Program-made: the position numbers and the translations under genes
Assembly (NCBI GenBank): GCA_029747585.1
Contig: JAPEVF010000138.1
Coordinates: forward strand, 29,714 to 93,713
From: Pleurotus djamor
Lineage: Eukaryota; Basidiomycota; Agaricomycetes; Agaricales; Pleurotaceae
Direction of reading: 5' to 3'
DNA: 64,000 bases
Part shown: piece after piece, positions 1 through 14,102 of the stretch
Layout of the letters: each line of letters opens with the position of its first letter
Numbering within the stretch: position 1 is the first letter of the stretch
Notes under the pieces: generated by a model
Database searches by the model: none
Seen by the model: only the letters and a program-made list of their open reading frames with translations
What the model was told of the DNA's origin: nothing

Positions 1-23
1 TTGTATATAAACGAATATCAAAT

Positions 24-122
24 TGTGCATGTCCCCTCCTTGAGGTCAAGGGCTTCTTGACCTTGACCCCTTTGACTAGGGGTCGCTTCAAAGGGGGTCA
101 CATCAAGGCACATGCCGGGACA
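24..122. repeat. Cluster of inverted repeats upstream of the PFK gene
   Basis: Several short inverted repeats overlap here. GGTCAAG (44-50) pairs with CTTGACC (56-62), and GACCCCT (65-71) pairs with AGGGGTC (78-84). The outer sequences also pair loosely. The cluster lies 190-290 bp before the chosen start codon of the downstream kinase gene, so it could be a promoter element or an unrelated foldback scar. Only the pairing is seen; any function is inference. Confidence 0.4.
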
Positions 123-191
123 CCGATCCCGCTTCACCTTTGCTTCACCTCTTACCTTGAAGCTTGAGCACGAAGTTGGCAATTTCGTTGA

Positions 192-2381
<2,190 letters not shown>

Positions 2382-2712
2382 ATTAGAGGAACCTGTGTTG
2401 TACATTTACTAGATCATCAATTTACTTTAGACTTGGGAACCCGTATCATTTCAGCTAGCTTCAACAAGGATGCAACTAGNTACTACAAGATGAAATAGCT
2501 AAGAGGGTGGCAGTCGAGTACTCACATAACCTCGGTGGGGATGAAGTCGGGACCGAAACGATTCATTTTCAGCTTCACAATACCATCATGAGATGCCTTC
2601 TGATGTGAAAGTAAGAGCTTATCCAATTTGAATGATATTTAAGTGACATAACGACATAAGAAAGAAAGCATCTGCACGGCCGCGAAGAACAAACGATGAC
2701 TACCACGTTTTT
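2382..2712. other. Intergenic region between convergent genes
   Basis: Holds the 3' ends of the kinase gene and the convergent permease gene. No reading frame or repeat stands out. One unresolved base lies at about 2480. Confidence 0.6.
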
Positions 2713-5189
2713 TTATTGTGGGGCTTCGACGTTTGTCACATCTACACGCCCCTTCGNATCACCCACAGAATCTCGATCGAAGGACCTCGTTTCATCCTCC
2801 AGTGAGAGATCAACTTCTTCAAACTTCTTCGCCATTCCGGGCACGGGGAAGAGGTAGGTAAGCGCAAGGTAGACGATGCATGAAACACCAAATCCAGTGA
2901 AGAAGGACATTTGGTAGATGCGCGTAGCGGCCAAAGGAACATCTCTTCCCGCTATAAATATAGACGGTCAACCGCTGGTGTCGCGAACAGGGACAATCCC
3001 GTGGACTTACTTGCACCGGCGAAACCAACCACGTTGATGAGAATACCAGAGATGTACGCAGCGTANGCCCTAGACGTCATCAGTATNGNGAAGTTGTTNA
3101 GATTGAATANGTATGNACCTGAAATTAAATCCCATGGTATACCAATACCAACCATCCCGTCGCGTATCATACAGATCGCTAACTCTATAATGGCCACGAC
3201 GCAGGAGCCAATACTCGGTTATCTACACGGAACACAAAAGATCAGCGACGCTTTCGAGGAACGACAAGGAGTCTAGACAAACCATGACGCCAGCAATCGA
3301 GCTCAGAAATACCGAGTAGGCAGATAGGTAGGAGGTGAATTTGTTGCTGTCCTTGAGNAAGTTCCATGGAAGCATGCATATCCCCACTATAGCGGCGATA
3401 TAACCTCCGCGACGAATGTTCTATTAGGGGAGTAAAAGTCAGCGTGAAACGAGCAGCCGATGGACGCGCTCAACCCACTATGAAGCGAGGGAATAAAGCC
3501 GTCAGATCGCAGCCGGCGCTGACAGAGTTAGCTGATATATTGGTCCTGTAGAGGCAAAAGTGTAAATATGAGCGGATAGCTTATTGAAACGAGCTAGAAG
3601 CGTCACCCTAGCTAAGAAGTGATANACCATGAGCATACAACACACAGTCATTAATCTGGCTGAGGAAGCTTACTTGTGCAATGATGAATGATGCGGAGAT
3701 GAACCAGACCTGTATACAAGNACCATGGTCGGTGATTCACATTCGGTACCTTGATTTACTGAGGGAAACCTACCCCAAACCTAGTCGCTCCCGATGGATT
3801 GTTATCCAGGAATTTATTCAGTAGATCGATGGGCGACCAGATAGCCTCTCCGTAGATGGTATGGGAGGATGAGCTCACGATGATGCCGATGAAGCTAGTG
3901 AGNGAAAATGTGATNGGCACAGAGAAGAGNTGTGGCCAAAGAGCCGCAGAGGGTGTCGTAGCACGAGANGCGAAATCNGGNGCATTCCTANACACGAAGT
4001 TCAGCTNCGGAGAGNAGGNGANAGAGNTAAGCCAACTTACACAACGAGAGTNGCCATGTTGCTCATACANGACATCAAACTAACTATCATCGCCCAGCCN
4101 AGCTCTGAGCCNTGGAGTTGGGATGGCTGGCTGATGATGGGTCCAACTCCCTTGGCCTTGACAATGCACCATACGAAGAACACGAGACCAGCTGTCGGTG
4201 CAACAATGGCTTTGACACTGAAGAGGTGACGACTGGGGGTTCCGGTATCAGGCCATGTGCTACTAATGAAATGAGACTCTAAGAGGACGTACATTTGATG
4301 GATAGGAAACCAGATCGCAGGTAGGGAAATGAGCCAGAATAGGAAAAAGCACATGAAGTCGCGGGTGGTAGTCCCAGAAGAGGCAGGCAGGTGATTGGCT
4401 GTGAGTTTTAGCTGTCATTANNGACTGCTTGAANAACTTCATCTGAACAGCAACGTACGAATGTCATTCACACTCGGCCAGATTGATCGCAGCATGACAA
4501 GCATACANCTGCCACCTATACTCGCCTGCACTCCATACCANATGCTGTTNGACGAAACAAGTTTAGACTCTATGATTAGCACGGTTAATACTTCGAAACT
4601 TGGGGCATCACTTGCCAGGCCATGACCCCACGATTGAACGTGCACCACAGGCTCCCATATAGTCCAAAACTCGTGCGCGCCACCACAGGAAACGTAACAT
4701 GGAAAACAGCACCAGGACGAGCATTCAAAACGATGAATGGCGCGATGATACCGTATCCTAGCCAGACACAGATCCAAGCTTGCCACCATGAGAGGCCAAG
4801 CTGTACCATGGAAGAAACGATCATCCATCTATAGAACAGTGGACGCGTTGATAAGCGATCGAAGTGATCCNATACAACTGGGTACTAACGTGTTCACGTT
4901 GAAACTATCTGCGAGCCAGCTGTTGGAGACATCATGGCTTCAGTGTACACTCCATTAATTCGGATAGTTGAAACGCACAATGCAATGAAGTTGATACGGC
5001 CCCATGTCCTATTCTCTGGAGGNACGGGAACTAGGTCGTGGGTCTGGAGCAGTGACAGAAAAGGAAGTTGAAAAGAAGTTAATTTCAAGGTAAACAACGT
5101 CAACTTACCGCTAAGAACAACTGGGAGTAGGTCAGACCCGGTTCATGAGGCACTTCCAGTCGTCGAACGAGATCTTTGAGAGAGCCCAT
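2713..5189 (-). CDS. NCS1-family permease (uracil/uridine/allantoin type)
   Basis: Multi-spanning plasma-membrane permease of the nucleobase:cation symporter-1 family (FUR4/DAL4/FUI1 relatives); substrate not resolvable from sequence. Read from the start: MGSLKDLVRRLEVP, the PPENRTWGRINFIA block, WMIVSSMVQLGLSWWQAW, then the hallmark NARPGAVFHVTFPVVARTSF segment, WYGVQASIGG and SSGTTTRDF. The charged C-terminus ends VTNVEAPQ. There are about ten short introns. The first five exons are 5109-5189, 4979-5043, 4890-4919, 4616-4828 and one starting at 4544; all join in phase. The intron 4545-4615 uses a GC donor (GCAAGT). More than a dozen N bases fall in the gene, so some residues are unknown, but no certain disruption is seen. 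Length is about 570 residues, normal for the family. It is convergent with the kinase gene. Confidence 0.88.
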
Positions 5190-5909
5190 GATATGGGAGA
5201 TTCCACTGTGTTTGCCATCAAAGAAGTGGGTTTAAATAGGCCATGCTCGGAACTGTCAACTAGAATGGACGTCTGAAAAACTGGAGAACGGCCTGAAGGA
5301 GATAGGAACCACATTGAAGCAAAGATAAGCCCTCGCCAAACTCCACGAATCTGATTCCGAAGTTCGAGCAGCCGAGCAACCACGACAGGTAAGGTGAGAA
5401 CCCCATTCAAAAGAAGTCGTGTGAGTGCAGGTCCTTGANATCTGAGGCAGACCAGAGCGACCTGATAGTAAAGGTTAGATGGNAAGACGCAAGAGGAAAA
5501 AACACACATGAGTCTAAGNAGGTTACTCCAGACGTGGTCAAGCACGATAGAAACACACGGCAGATAAGACTATATTGGTCTGTTACATCACAGCAAGACT
5601 TCAGCAAAACAAATGCGACGCCCGTAAAAAAGAATAAGGAAACTAGGATCGGGGATAAATGGGATGTGGTGTCGGCTGGCTCGGTCAGNCGAATTCGAGA
5701 GGTAGAATGTAGAGTAGGGGAAAATGTACAATGNTAATGCAAAGATAGATATGAGGGGAATGGAGAACCAACATGTGAGATGTGCGAGTGATGTCGGAGA
5801 GATTGCAGACAACATGAAATAGAGGATAATGGGTGTGTCCTTTTGGAGGATTATAATGAGACGTGACCAACGTGTACACATTAGCAAGGTCCTTGAGACC
5901 TNAATTCGT
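5190..5909. other. Upstream region of the permease gene
   Basis: About 720 bp between the permease start and the 3' end of the KEN-box gene. Long open frames on the minus strand here lack codon or motif support. It is presumed to hold the permease promoter and 5' leader. Four or five unresolved bases are present. Confidence 0.5.
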
Positions 5910-6786
5910 TCATGGGGAAGATGCGGGGTAGGAGTAAGACGACTTNTTATCGCCGAGTCGNAGGGGTGGCACGCTAGTGGCGCGATTAAGTTTGCGGTAT
6001 CGCTCGCTGGTAGGGGAAGGCGATGAGAAAGTAAAGGCAGAGTAGATGCGCTTGCGCTCCGGGGTNGAGAATACAGCCTCTTGCGAGGACTCAATCGGGG
6101 TAGTTGCTCTGTTGAAGAGCTTGACTTCCGGGAAGGACGCAACATAGTCACGTAGATCAGGCTCAGCGGAAGAGTCCTGGGGTTAATCGCCGTCANATAA
6201 AAACCGGAGGCCTTCAAACGACATCGGCACCAACCTTGACGAACCGAGGCTTAGAGCAAGGTGAAGACTTGAAGGCCTCGCTCTCATCATACGCTCTAGA
6301 CACGTCCGCAAGTGGGCGAACAGTCAACTCGTAGCATCGAGAATCAATCTCAACCTGGGATAACTTGTTCTTCTCAACATCACTGTTACCCTCACCCTCC
6401 TCGTCGACCTTTGGCATGGGAGGCGGGCGTCGTGGCGACCTCCGCAAAGGCTTTCTGGAGGAAGAAGACGATCTCGTCGGTTTCTTCCCAGTCTTGTCTG
6501 TAGAAGATGCCTTGCGCTTCTTCTCTGGTTTAGCCTCCGACGCCTCTCCCTGGGCCTTGACCCCCAATGGCATGGCCGTCTTCGTCGCCAGCACATTCGT
6601 CTTCCGCTTCTTCCCAGCCTGAGCACCGGCGCACGCGCGTTCCCCAGTCAAGGGGTTAACATTCTCCTTGTCAAGGAAGAGGGTGGTCGAGTTGGATGTC
6701 GCTGACGATAATGGCTTCTTCGAGGCTTTGGGCTTTGTATCGCTAGCGGGGGTATCCTGAAATACTACAAAGCTGCGAGAAGCCAT
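5910..6786 (-). CDS. KEN-box nuclear-type protein, unknown function
   Basis: Two exons, 6235-6786 and 5910-6176, joined by a 58-bp intron at FVK|DSSAEPD, give 272 residues. The start ATG opens MASRSFVVFQDTPAS. Near residue 40 is DKENVNPLTGE, a clear KEN box, the degron read by APC/C-Cdh1. The middle is Lys/Arg/Ser-rich (KKRK and SSSSSRKPLRRSPRRPPP, nuclear-localisation-like). The C-terminal part has proline-directed sites (TPIESS, STPERKR, SSPSPTSE) suited to CDK phosphorylation. Without the intron a stop truncates the protein after GADVV; the spliced form is preferred because the second exon stays open and keeps the same composition. KEN box plus CDK sites suggests a cell-cycle protein turned over at mitotic exit (securin- or sororin-like behaviour), but no named family is recognised. 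Confidence 0.75.
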
Positions 6787-8543
6787 GGCGTGCTGGCGTA
6801 GCGAGTAATGACGGTGGGATGTCGCGTGGTCGCTGGAACTCGTGGTGACGGGAGGGTACAAGAAACCAATTGACGCTCGCCGGGAATTTAAACTAAACTT
6901 CAATCTCCGATGGTCCACAGGCCAGCGCACGCGATGGTCACATGATNGACGCGTTGCATCATGGTCGTGCCTTGAGCGCCCNTTGGACCTTGAACACGAC
7001 CAANTCNCTGGCCCGCTGAAGGTCAAAGCCAAGGTNAGNATTCCTTTTCNAAACCGAANANACCGAATNTCGCNNNTTNCCTNTGATAAATNACNGAAAT
7101 NCAGTCTTTGCCNCGCTCAGCACGCGCGTTGCGACCAAANTTGTGACNNAGNACTTACGGAATAGGCCAAGAATAGNNNNNTANNNGNANNTGTTCAATC
7201 GCAAGNTGCCCTGGCCGTANNTGGCTATCGTNCTCGTCNCATNCCCTTCGACCGGAGTCACTGCTTGGGACTTCGNATGGGGNCCNAAGTGGGCTAGATT
7301 TTCTCAAACTCCNTANCGCGAGCTGGTCAAGACTCACTCAAGGTACTTCGGCTGCTGCGATGGAGATTGTTGAAATTCCAAAAATACTCAATTTAGGGCT
7401 CATTATGCGTCCTTGGACGTCACCCCTAATTTTTGGTACGCACAGACCATTATCTACTTTCCGCGATTTTAAGTAACAGCCCAACCCACCGTATAGTTGG
7501 TCAGGAACCCGAAAGCGGACGACACATATTTTTGCTGAGGTTGCCNTCAATTAGTGGGTAACATGTACTCAGAGCCTGCTTATCGTTTNGAACAACAACC
7601 GGGACGGTGCCAATACGTCCTTTGGACAAGTGTCACTGGCAGAGCTGCCTATCTCGCTCATCTTGCTCGGTGAGTGCCACCCCTTAACCCAACGAANTAC
7701 CTNNNNTTGCCTCTTGGGTGTAGAAAACCCTATGATGCCATGCACAGCTCAGCCACTTGTCGAGGGGCTTACATTGAAACCCTCAGATCTGTCCTCGATT
7801 CCGCGCGGCTCGATTCGTTGAACTGTCCTCCTTTCCATACTTGGTCCGCATCGGATGGATCCACACCATGTTAAAGTATCGGATATCATAATCGATGCCT
7901 CCTGACTGCCACGCTCGTCGCTCGTCTGCNCGTNTGCACAGTAATTTCATTGAGGTCTAGGGCCTGANATAGCGTTCGTGACCGACTGGATGGACCTAGG
8001 ACAGCTTTCGACAGCTTCGACTTGCNCCGAAACCGTTTGTCAACATACCGACGTTAATAATCGTTGCTTATCCATCTCAGCCTCAGTTCTCAGATCGCGA
8101 ACTCTATCCTGCGGAGCAGATCTGGGCGAATAACCAATATACCCGATTCTGCATTAATTGCCGCTCTGCACCGCAAGGGACTTCCAGGTGACAACACCCG
8201 AGGGCTGCATTATATATGTAACCTGAATCTNACNCCTCGTACTTTCTTAAGGTATCANTCCCCTTAGGCTATCGTCCTTCTCTCGAAACGTCTTCCAGTC
8301 CGCGCCGCTGAAGCGTGTCCGTATTAAGCGTGGTTGATCGCTCTGTCCTGTATTCGAACACCCGGCTTCCGTGAGTAATGTGTTTGGGCACCTCATGTTC
8401 GCCACGCNGCTAACACTTGGATGTCACGTTCACTCCTCCTACTTAGTCTCGACGATTCTAAGTCCACAGACTACACCTACCTTCCTTCGCAANGGGCAGC
8501 GCATCTCTCTCGCCAACTTTTTGCTCCGAAACCGTTGTCGACG
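6787..8543. other. Divergent intergenic region with unresolved bases
   Basis: 1.76 kb between two divergently transcribed genes. A dense run of N bases lies at 7035-7320, with more at 7700, 7930-8030 and 8230-8260, so small exons could be hidden. No gene or RNA could be supported. It presumably carries both promoters and the kinase 5' leader. Confidence 0.5.
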
Positions 8544-10782
8544 ATGCCCGCAAAGAACACCCAAATGCCCAAGCCCTCTCCCCAACACCCTCCCGTCGGC
8601 ACCCTTATCGACGGCGGTGCTCTCGAGCTCGTTGAAGTACTCGGTGTCGGTGGTTATGGTGTCGTGTATCGCGCCATTGACGCACTGTCGCATTCTCCTC
8701 GTCCTCAGTCGTACGCGGTCAAATGTCTCACTCATGACAAATCCTCATTCCGTCAGCGTCTTGCCCACATTCGCGAGATAGCCCTCCACCAAATCGCCTC
8801 TGCCCATCCTAATGTNGTTACTCTCCACCGCGTNGTCGAAGAGGAAGATTTCACCTANATCGTCATGGACTATGCTACGGACGGAGACTTGTTCTCACAA
8901 ATTCTNCATAACGCCAGGTATCAAGGCGACGACTACATNATNAAGCAAGTCTTTCTCCAGCTCTTGGACGCCGTCGAGTACTGNCATACGCTTGGTGTTT
9001 ATCACCGCGACCTCAAGCCAGAGAACATACTTTGTTTCGATGATGGGATGCGCATTGCGATTACCGATTTCGGTTTGGCGACAAGCGACNGAATGAGCAC
9101 GGATTTCCGTACAGGGAGTATTTACCACATGAGTCCTGGTACGTCTTCGCCTCACCCCACTTCTAGCGTCACACTCATGTTTACCTACAGAATGCCACGA
9201 CGAGGACTTCGCCCGGCGTTTCTCCGCTGACCCTAATCGCCCCATGTACTCACCTATGGCTAATGACATCTGGTCGCTTGCCGTTGTCTTGCTCAACCTC
9301 ACCACCGGACGTAATCCCTGGAGATCCGCCTCCATATCCGACCCCACCTTCCAAGCGTACCTTCGCGACCCTGAGCACTTCATCCCCAGCGTCCTTCCCA
9401 TTTCCCCCGAGCTTAACTCTGTACTCGTGCGCATGCTTGCCATTGACTGGCAAAAACGCCTGTCTATGGACGAGCTCCGGGAGGCTATCGAGGACGTCGA
9501 CTCTTTCTACTCTGACGGTGTTATCTTCGATGGCAGCATGGCCAAGTGCCCTTGGGAGGCTGATGTCGACATCGAAGAGGATTCCACCATGAAGGAGTCA
9601 AGCAGTGGCGAGGCTTTCTCTCAGTCAGAAGANCCGAAGTCTCGCTGGAGCGTCGACTCTACGTCTGACATCGTGTTCGCCAGNCGCACCACCGTTGCAA
9701 GNGACATGCCCTCTGATGTCTGGCGAAGACGGGAACAATCTTCTGCCAACGCCACTTGGGCACATGTTCCGACTATGTCGAATATCGCGGATCCTATCAA
9801 CATGGAGGCATCCACTCAATACGGCCTTCAGACACCTGCCACNAGCCGCTCTCCTGCTTCTTCCTTTGATTCGAATCATCCCATGCCCTCCCTCCCATCN
9901 ACACCTAGCGACTTCAACATTACTTTCGAGCGAGCGAAGCTGCGNAAGCAGTTCCTCACCATCGACACGAATGCGTACCACCAACTCCCCAAGTACTACA
10001 ANGCTGGNTACTCTACGGGAGACGATTCATCGATGATGCATACCGCCATTGAGCATCCCCCTTATGATTCGTCGTACTACCTCCCCAGCACTGTTTCGCA
10101 CGAAATGGACTACGCTGAGTCGCTTCGCTTCGCCCCAACGTCAGCCACCACGGACGAGCACATGACCTCGCCGTACAATTGGGACCTTATCGAGGCTGCC
10201 AACAGCTCCAAACCTTCGGTATACTCCATGCCTCGCAGTTGTTTTGACTCTCAAAATATGTCATGTGACGACCCTACGACCGTGTCCATTCAGGATTCAG
10301 TGTACTGGCCTCCTCTTCGCAGCCAACCTATCCCCATCCCCACTCCCAGGGAACCACAAAGTCAGCCNCATCATCATNCCACTTTCTCACCTATGACCGA
10401 CATCACTTCTTTTTCTTCAAGGCCAGATGGCCCCGCTCCCAAACCCNGTGGAGCTACCGATAACAAAAGGTTCAAGTCGACCAACCTCTTCAATCCCATC
10501 AAGCTCTTTCCTCGGCCTACTTCTCCCGCATCTCCGCCACCTTTTACAATCCCCTCTTATGTCGGGCATGAACGCCATGCTTCGGATCCAACCCCTCCAA
10601 TGGCAACGTATGAGACGACGTCTACGTACGATGTTGAGGGTTGGTGTGCCTTCGCGTCCCCGAGGAAACAAACGCAGTTGCCGTTATCGTCGCGGGAAGG
10701 TGACTGTCGCCGCGAGGCCTGGCTACGTCCTCGGCGATGGTTCTCCCCCGGTAGACTTTTCTCGGGTGCAGGGGCCTCTTGA
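8544..10782 (+). CDS. RAN1/KSP1-like serine/threonine protein kinase
   Basis: Two exons (8544-9138, 9191-10782) give 728 residues; the 52-bp intron splits MSPE|CHDEDF of the activation segment. The kinase domain covers about residues 28-310. It has the glycine loop GVGGYGVV (34-41), the VAIK lysine in YAVKCL (Lys60), [28 protein letters not shown] and [19 protein letters not shown], followed by the conserved FYSDGVIF and CPWE tail typical of the fungal Ran1/Pat1/Ksp1 group. The remaining roughly 400 residues are low-complexity Ser/Pro/Thr, as in these kinases. Relatives control the mitosis-meiosis switch and nutrient signalling; that role is inferred by family. An in-frame ATG 123 bp upstream exists; the later start matches the usual short N-terminus before HPPVG. 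A few N bases affect single residues. Confidence 0.9.
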
Positions 10783-12102
10783 CGCACTCTCTTAATTTTC
10801 TTTCCTTATTCATTCTGGCATCACTTCGCGGCATTTTCCCTCCTCTCTACACAACTCGCATGTTCTTTTCTCACTCACTCACGCAACTCAATCTTGGCAT
10901 AGAACTACACAATCACCTTCAACCTATGTATATGTACTCGGGAGTACTTTTATGTTTTATGCTTTATGTACCCTAGCATCATTGTCTGGAAACGAATGAA
11001 ACCACGCCTACGGGCTGAAAACAATTGAAACCATTGAACCGTACAGTGAGGCCTCGAGGAACGAGCATGGCGGTTTGACCTTTAGCGGCTAACTAAATCG
11101 AGGAGAAAAGTTCGCAAGCTGCAAGGGTTATCATACCAGCTGACCATGGACGTAATTGAGCATCCTCATACATTCAACACCCATCCTTCGCGGAGAACAA
11201 TTTGATAAACAACTCGGTGCCTAGGCCAAGCATTGCTGCGTCCGAGAAACTTAGAACCCTACATGTCCTTGGCCGAGTGGATATCGACCGTCAAGCAAAA
11301 GGATAGCTTCTGTCGCCACTCCAAGCGGCGAGCCATCTTAGCCACCGATCGTCTGCATGAGGTGCGGTTTTTTTTTCAAACTTCTGATAGATTCTTCGAA
11401 AGTTGGGTGCACTACGAGATTAATGACGCCTTTACAGGGATACTCAAGAATTTATGGGCCTCCATCGAAGGTCAGGAGGACACGACCTAGGATGACGGCA
11501 AGATGACGCTGATACTACATAGCGGAGTCGGCCGCTTGGAGTCTAGGTAGGACACCTTCACGAAATGTAAGTACACTAAAATCAAACGGGTGATCGAGGC
11601 CGGAGGCCGTGTCCTTGAAGAGAGCTAACGAAACGACGTTCCGAGAAGTAATCGCGCGACCCGAAGCGCAGCGGCTAAAGCCTGGGCGCTAGGCTAATTT
11701 TGGTTTGTTAGCTCCAAGTCGCGTATGTTCGGTCCTATCAGTGGGTTTTGTTCGGCCCTATGGCTTTGGGTGCATGCCATCTTCCACCGCAGTTCGCCCC
11801 CAAAATCATGTCCCAGGCTCGTTCACAACCCTCTCACCGTGATTACAGAAATTCCCCTTAATCTCCCCTTAATCTCACGGACCGATGCGTGCATCGGGCT
11901 ATACGCTTAAAGCAATACAAGTGACGCAGAAGTAAAGAAGATGAATTGGAAAATGTATCACTTCTCTAAGACGTTACAGATGCGCAAGCATGGTCGCGTG
12001 TGTGATATTCACCTTTGGCTATGCTATAGGGAAATAAACTAGGGGTAGGGGCAGAGTCCAAATACATTGCTGAAAATCGTCCGCGAAATTCAAGACCTGC
12101 GT
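10783..12102. other. Intergenic region, no gene recognised
   Basis: 1.3 kb downstream of the kinase and downstream (3') of the first GPI-type protein gene. An 85-codon open frame at 11233-11490 shows no family motif and no clear splice partners. Nothing else stands out. Confidence 0.5.
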
Positions 12103-12618
12103 CTATACTAAAAGGCCAACGACTGCAGCCACTGCGCCGATCGCTATGCCCTCCACGCCTCCTACTCGCGGCGCCGCTGTGGGCTTGGTTGCAAGATTGG
12201 ATGTTGAAGTTGAAGTTTGGCTCTGGAATATGCTTGATAGCTGGGATGCAGCGCTGGTTTGTCCAGCTTCCGACAAGGAGCTGATCAGGCTCGACTGGAC
12301 GGAAGTGGGAGGCACGACGGCGGATTCGGTGATCTCGGAGATGATTGAGGTGAAGGAGGATGTTGCTTGCTCGAGTTGAGAGGACTGCTCTGAAAGAACA
12401 GACGATGCGACCGAAGATACGTCAGATACGGCGTCAGATGCTGAGGACGCAAGGCCGGATGTCACAGACGAAAAGATCGAGGTCGGATCGACTCTGAGAA
12501 AGGACGATCAGTGAGAAAGAGTTTCCAAGAAAGCGTGCACGTTGAAGTCGACTTACGTCTGCGACTGGGCGAAAGCACCGACTGCGAAGGAAGCAATGAG
12601 AGCGATTGTGAACTTCAT
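12103..12618 (-). CDS. Small secreted Ser/Thr-rich protein, predicted GPI-anchored
   Basis: Exons 12557-12618 and 12103-12493 join through a 63-bp intron to give 150 residues. The N-terminus MKFTIALIASFAVGAFAQ is a signal peptide. The mature part is almost all Ser, Thr, Ala, Val and Gln, with many potential O-glycosylation sites. The C-terminus ends in GIAIGAVAAVVGLLV, a hydrophobic tail with no charged residue after it, preceded by small residues (RVGG), as expected for a GPI attachment signal. It probably coats the wall or membrane surface. A TATA box lies about 65 bp upstream. The neighbour at 13432-13966 has the same architecture and intron position, so the two are likely tandem paralogues, though the repetitive sequence limits that inference. 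Confidence 0.8.
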
Positions 12619-12680
12619 AGTGGGAATACGAATGTCTTGTAATACTCGATTGAGCTGCTCTTACCCCCTTGAAAGTCGAC

Positions 12681-12690
12681 TTTATATACA
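12681..12690 (-). promoter_or_regulatory. TATA box of the first GPI-type gene
   Basis: On the minus strand it reads TGTATATAAA, 63-72 bp before the start codon at 12618, the usual distance for a fungal TATA promoter with a short leader. Confidence 0.6.
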
Positions 12691-13431
12691 ATGGAGGGGC
12701 TCGCTCCACCTCCATGATATCGGCGAAAACACATCGCGTACAGAGATTGCACGGTTATGACGTGTGACAAGCCGCACAAACATACGAACAGAAAGCGGCC
12801 CCTCTGCAACCAAGGGGTGCAGTGAGCTTCTTCCGCTCCGCAGCTCTTGGGCTTGAACAGGGTGCCACAGTGTGCTACGTTCCCGCTTTCAGTCATGTAT
12901 TTCAGCCCATCTTCGCATTGGATTCAAGCTTTTCTTGAGGCCGGTCGCAGTGCTTCGGTGATGCGTGCTTGGAGCCGTACCTGATCGAAGGGTTGAGCGA
13001 GGCTGCAGCGTCATAAGTGACGAAACGGAGTACATCCACATGACAGACTTGAACACCATGATGCCTGGTGGACAAAGCTCCCGCAAGTGATGGGACTTGT
13101 CGCTTGAAGCTTCAGAAAACGATGGCTGACGTGATGGATGTGATGACGCTATAATTTCCCAGCAAAATCGAGGTGCTGTAGTCAGACTCAGGCAGGTATG
13201 ATAGGATATTCCAAGGAATCCATGAGGGAAGCAGCGATGATCATCAGGCACAAGCCATGCTGAATAACCTACTGACTACTGTGTGGACGCCACGTGGGTC
13301 CAAGAACTACGATGATCGTCGACTCAGGGTTTGTAAACGAGGTGGAAATATATGTGCAGAAAGACAATAAGGTAAAAGTGTCGAGTCCAAATGATAGTAG
13401 TCCGTGATTCGACGTCCAATCCAATAGATAC
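12691..13431. other. Upstream region of the first GPI-type gene
   Basis: About 740 bp with no supported gene. It holds the upstream promoter of the 12.6-kb gene and the 3' end of the 13.4-kb gene. Confidence 0.5.
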
Positions 13432-13966
13432 CTAGAGCATCATGCCAAGAACAACGCCGACTGCACCAACAATGACTCCATTTCCTTGCAGAAGGTCTGC
13501 GACTGCAGCATTATTCTGGTTCCCGGATCCATTCGTCGTGGTCGGAAGAGGGGTAGAGCTGCTTGATGGTAGGCTTATGGTAGGCGAGGAGACTGGAGTG
13601 GTTATAGTGACGAAAGTACTGGAATCGGTGGGTGACGAAGTAACGCTTGTCAAATCGGTAGACAAACTCTCGGGTATGGAAGTCTGGATAGTGACGATGC
13701 TGGAAGGGTCAGGTACGACAGTAACAACGGATGATGGGATGATGGTAGGGTCAACGGTCACACTGCAGCAGGAGGTGAATTTCAGGGAGGCTCAGAATGA
13801 TAGGTAAGGATTTTACTCACGAAGTGTCAATAGGACCCGGCAGAGTAGGAGATACCGATGGACCATCGGACGTCGTCTCAACTGGCTGAGTGAACGAAGA
13901 GGCTCCTTGAGCCGCAGCGTAACCTGCAAGGAAGGAAAGCGTGGAGAAGACGGTGGCGAACTTCAT
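13432..13966 (-). CDS. Second small secreted Ser/Thr-rich GPI-type protein
   Basis: Exons 13821-13966 and 13432-13762 (58-bp intron) give 158 residues. MKFATVFSTLSFLAGYAAAQ is a signal peptide that starts like the neighbouring paralogue. The body is rich in Ser/Thr/Val/Pro, including repeats of the type TVDPTIIPSSVVTVVPDPSS. A Gly/Asn segment (NGSGNQNN) gives a plausible omega site before the hydrophobic tail NGVIVGAVGVVLGMML. This fits a GPI-anchored surface protein. A strong TATA box lies about 140 bp upstream. The intron falls before VTVDPT, mirroring VDPTS in the neighbour. Confidence 0.8.
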
Positions 13967-14102
13967 GATTATCTTCGAGAGAACAAATCAATACTGGCGA
14001 AAAATTGTTTCGCGTACAGAGCTTACGGGTGTGAAATCGGGGGTGATGGGACTTTGAAGGGGGGAAAGCCTGGGATGTTGAAAACCCCCCTCGTTCGTTG
14101 CT

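Noticed and set aside
5190..5742. Minus-strand open frames upstream of the permease as an N-terminal extension
   Set aside because: The permease frame starts cleanly at MGSLKDLVRRLEVP, and the upstream frames are in different phases without motifs.
6787..7032. Upstream extension of the KEN-box protein
   Set aside because: The frame is open but contains N bases and arginine/histidine-rich noise, and the ATG at 6786 starts a clearly coding sequence.
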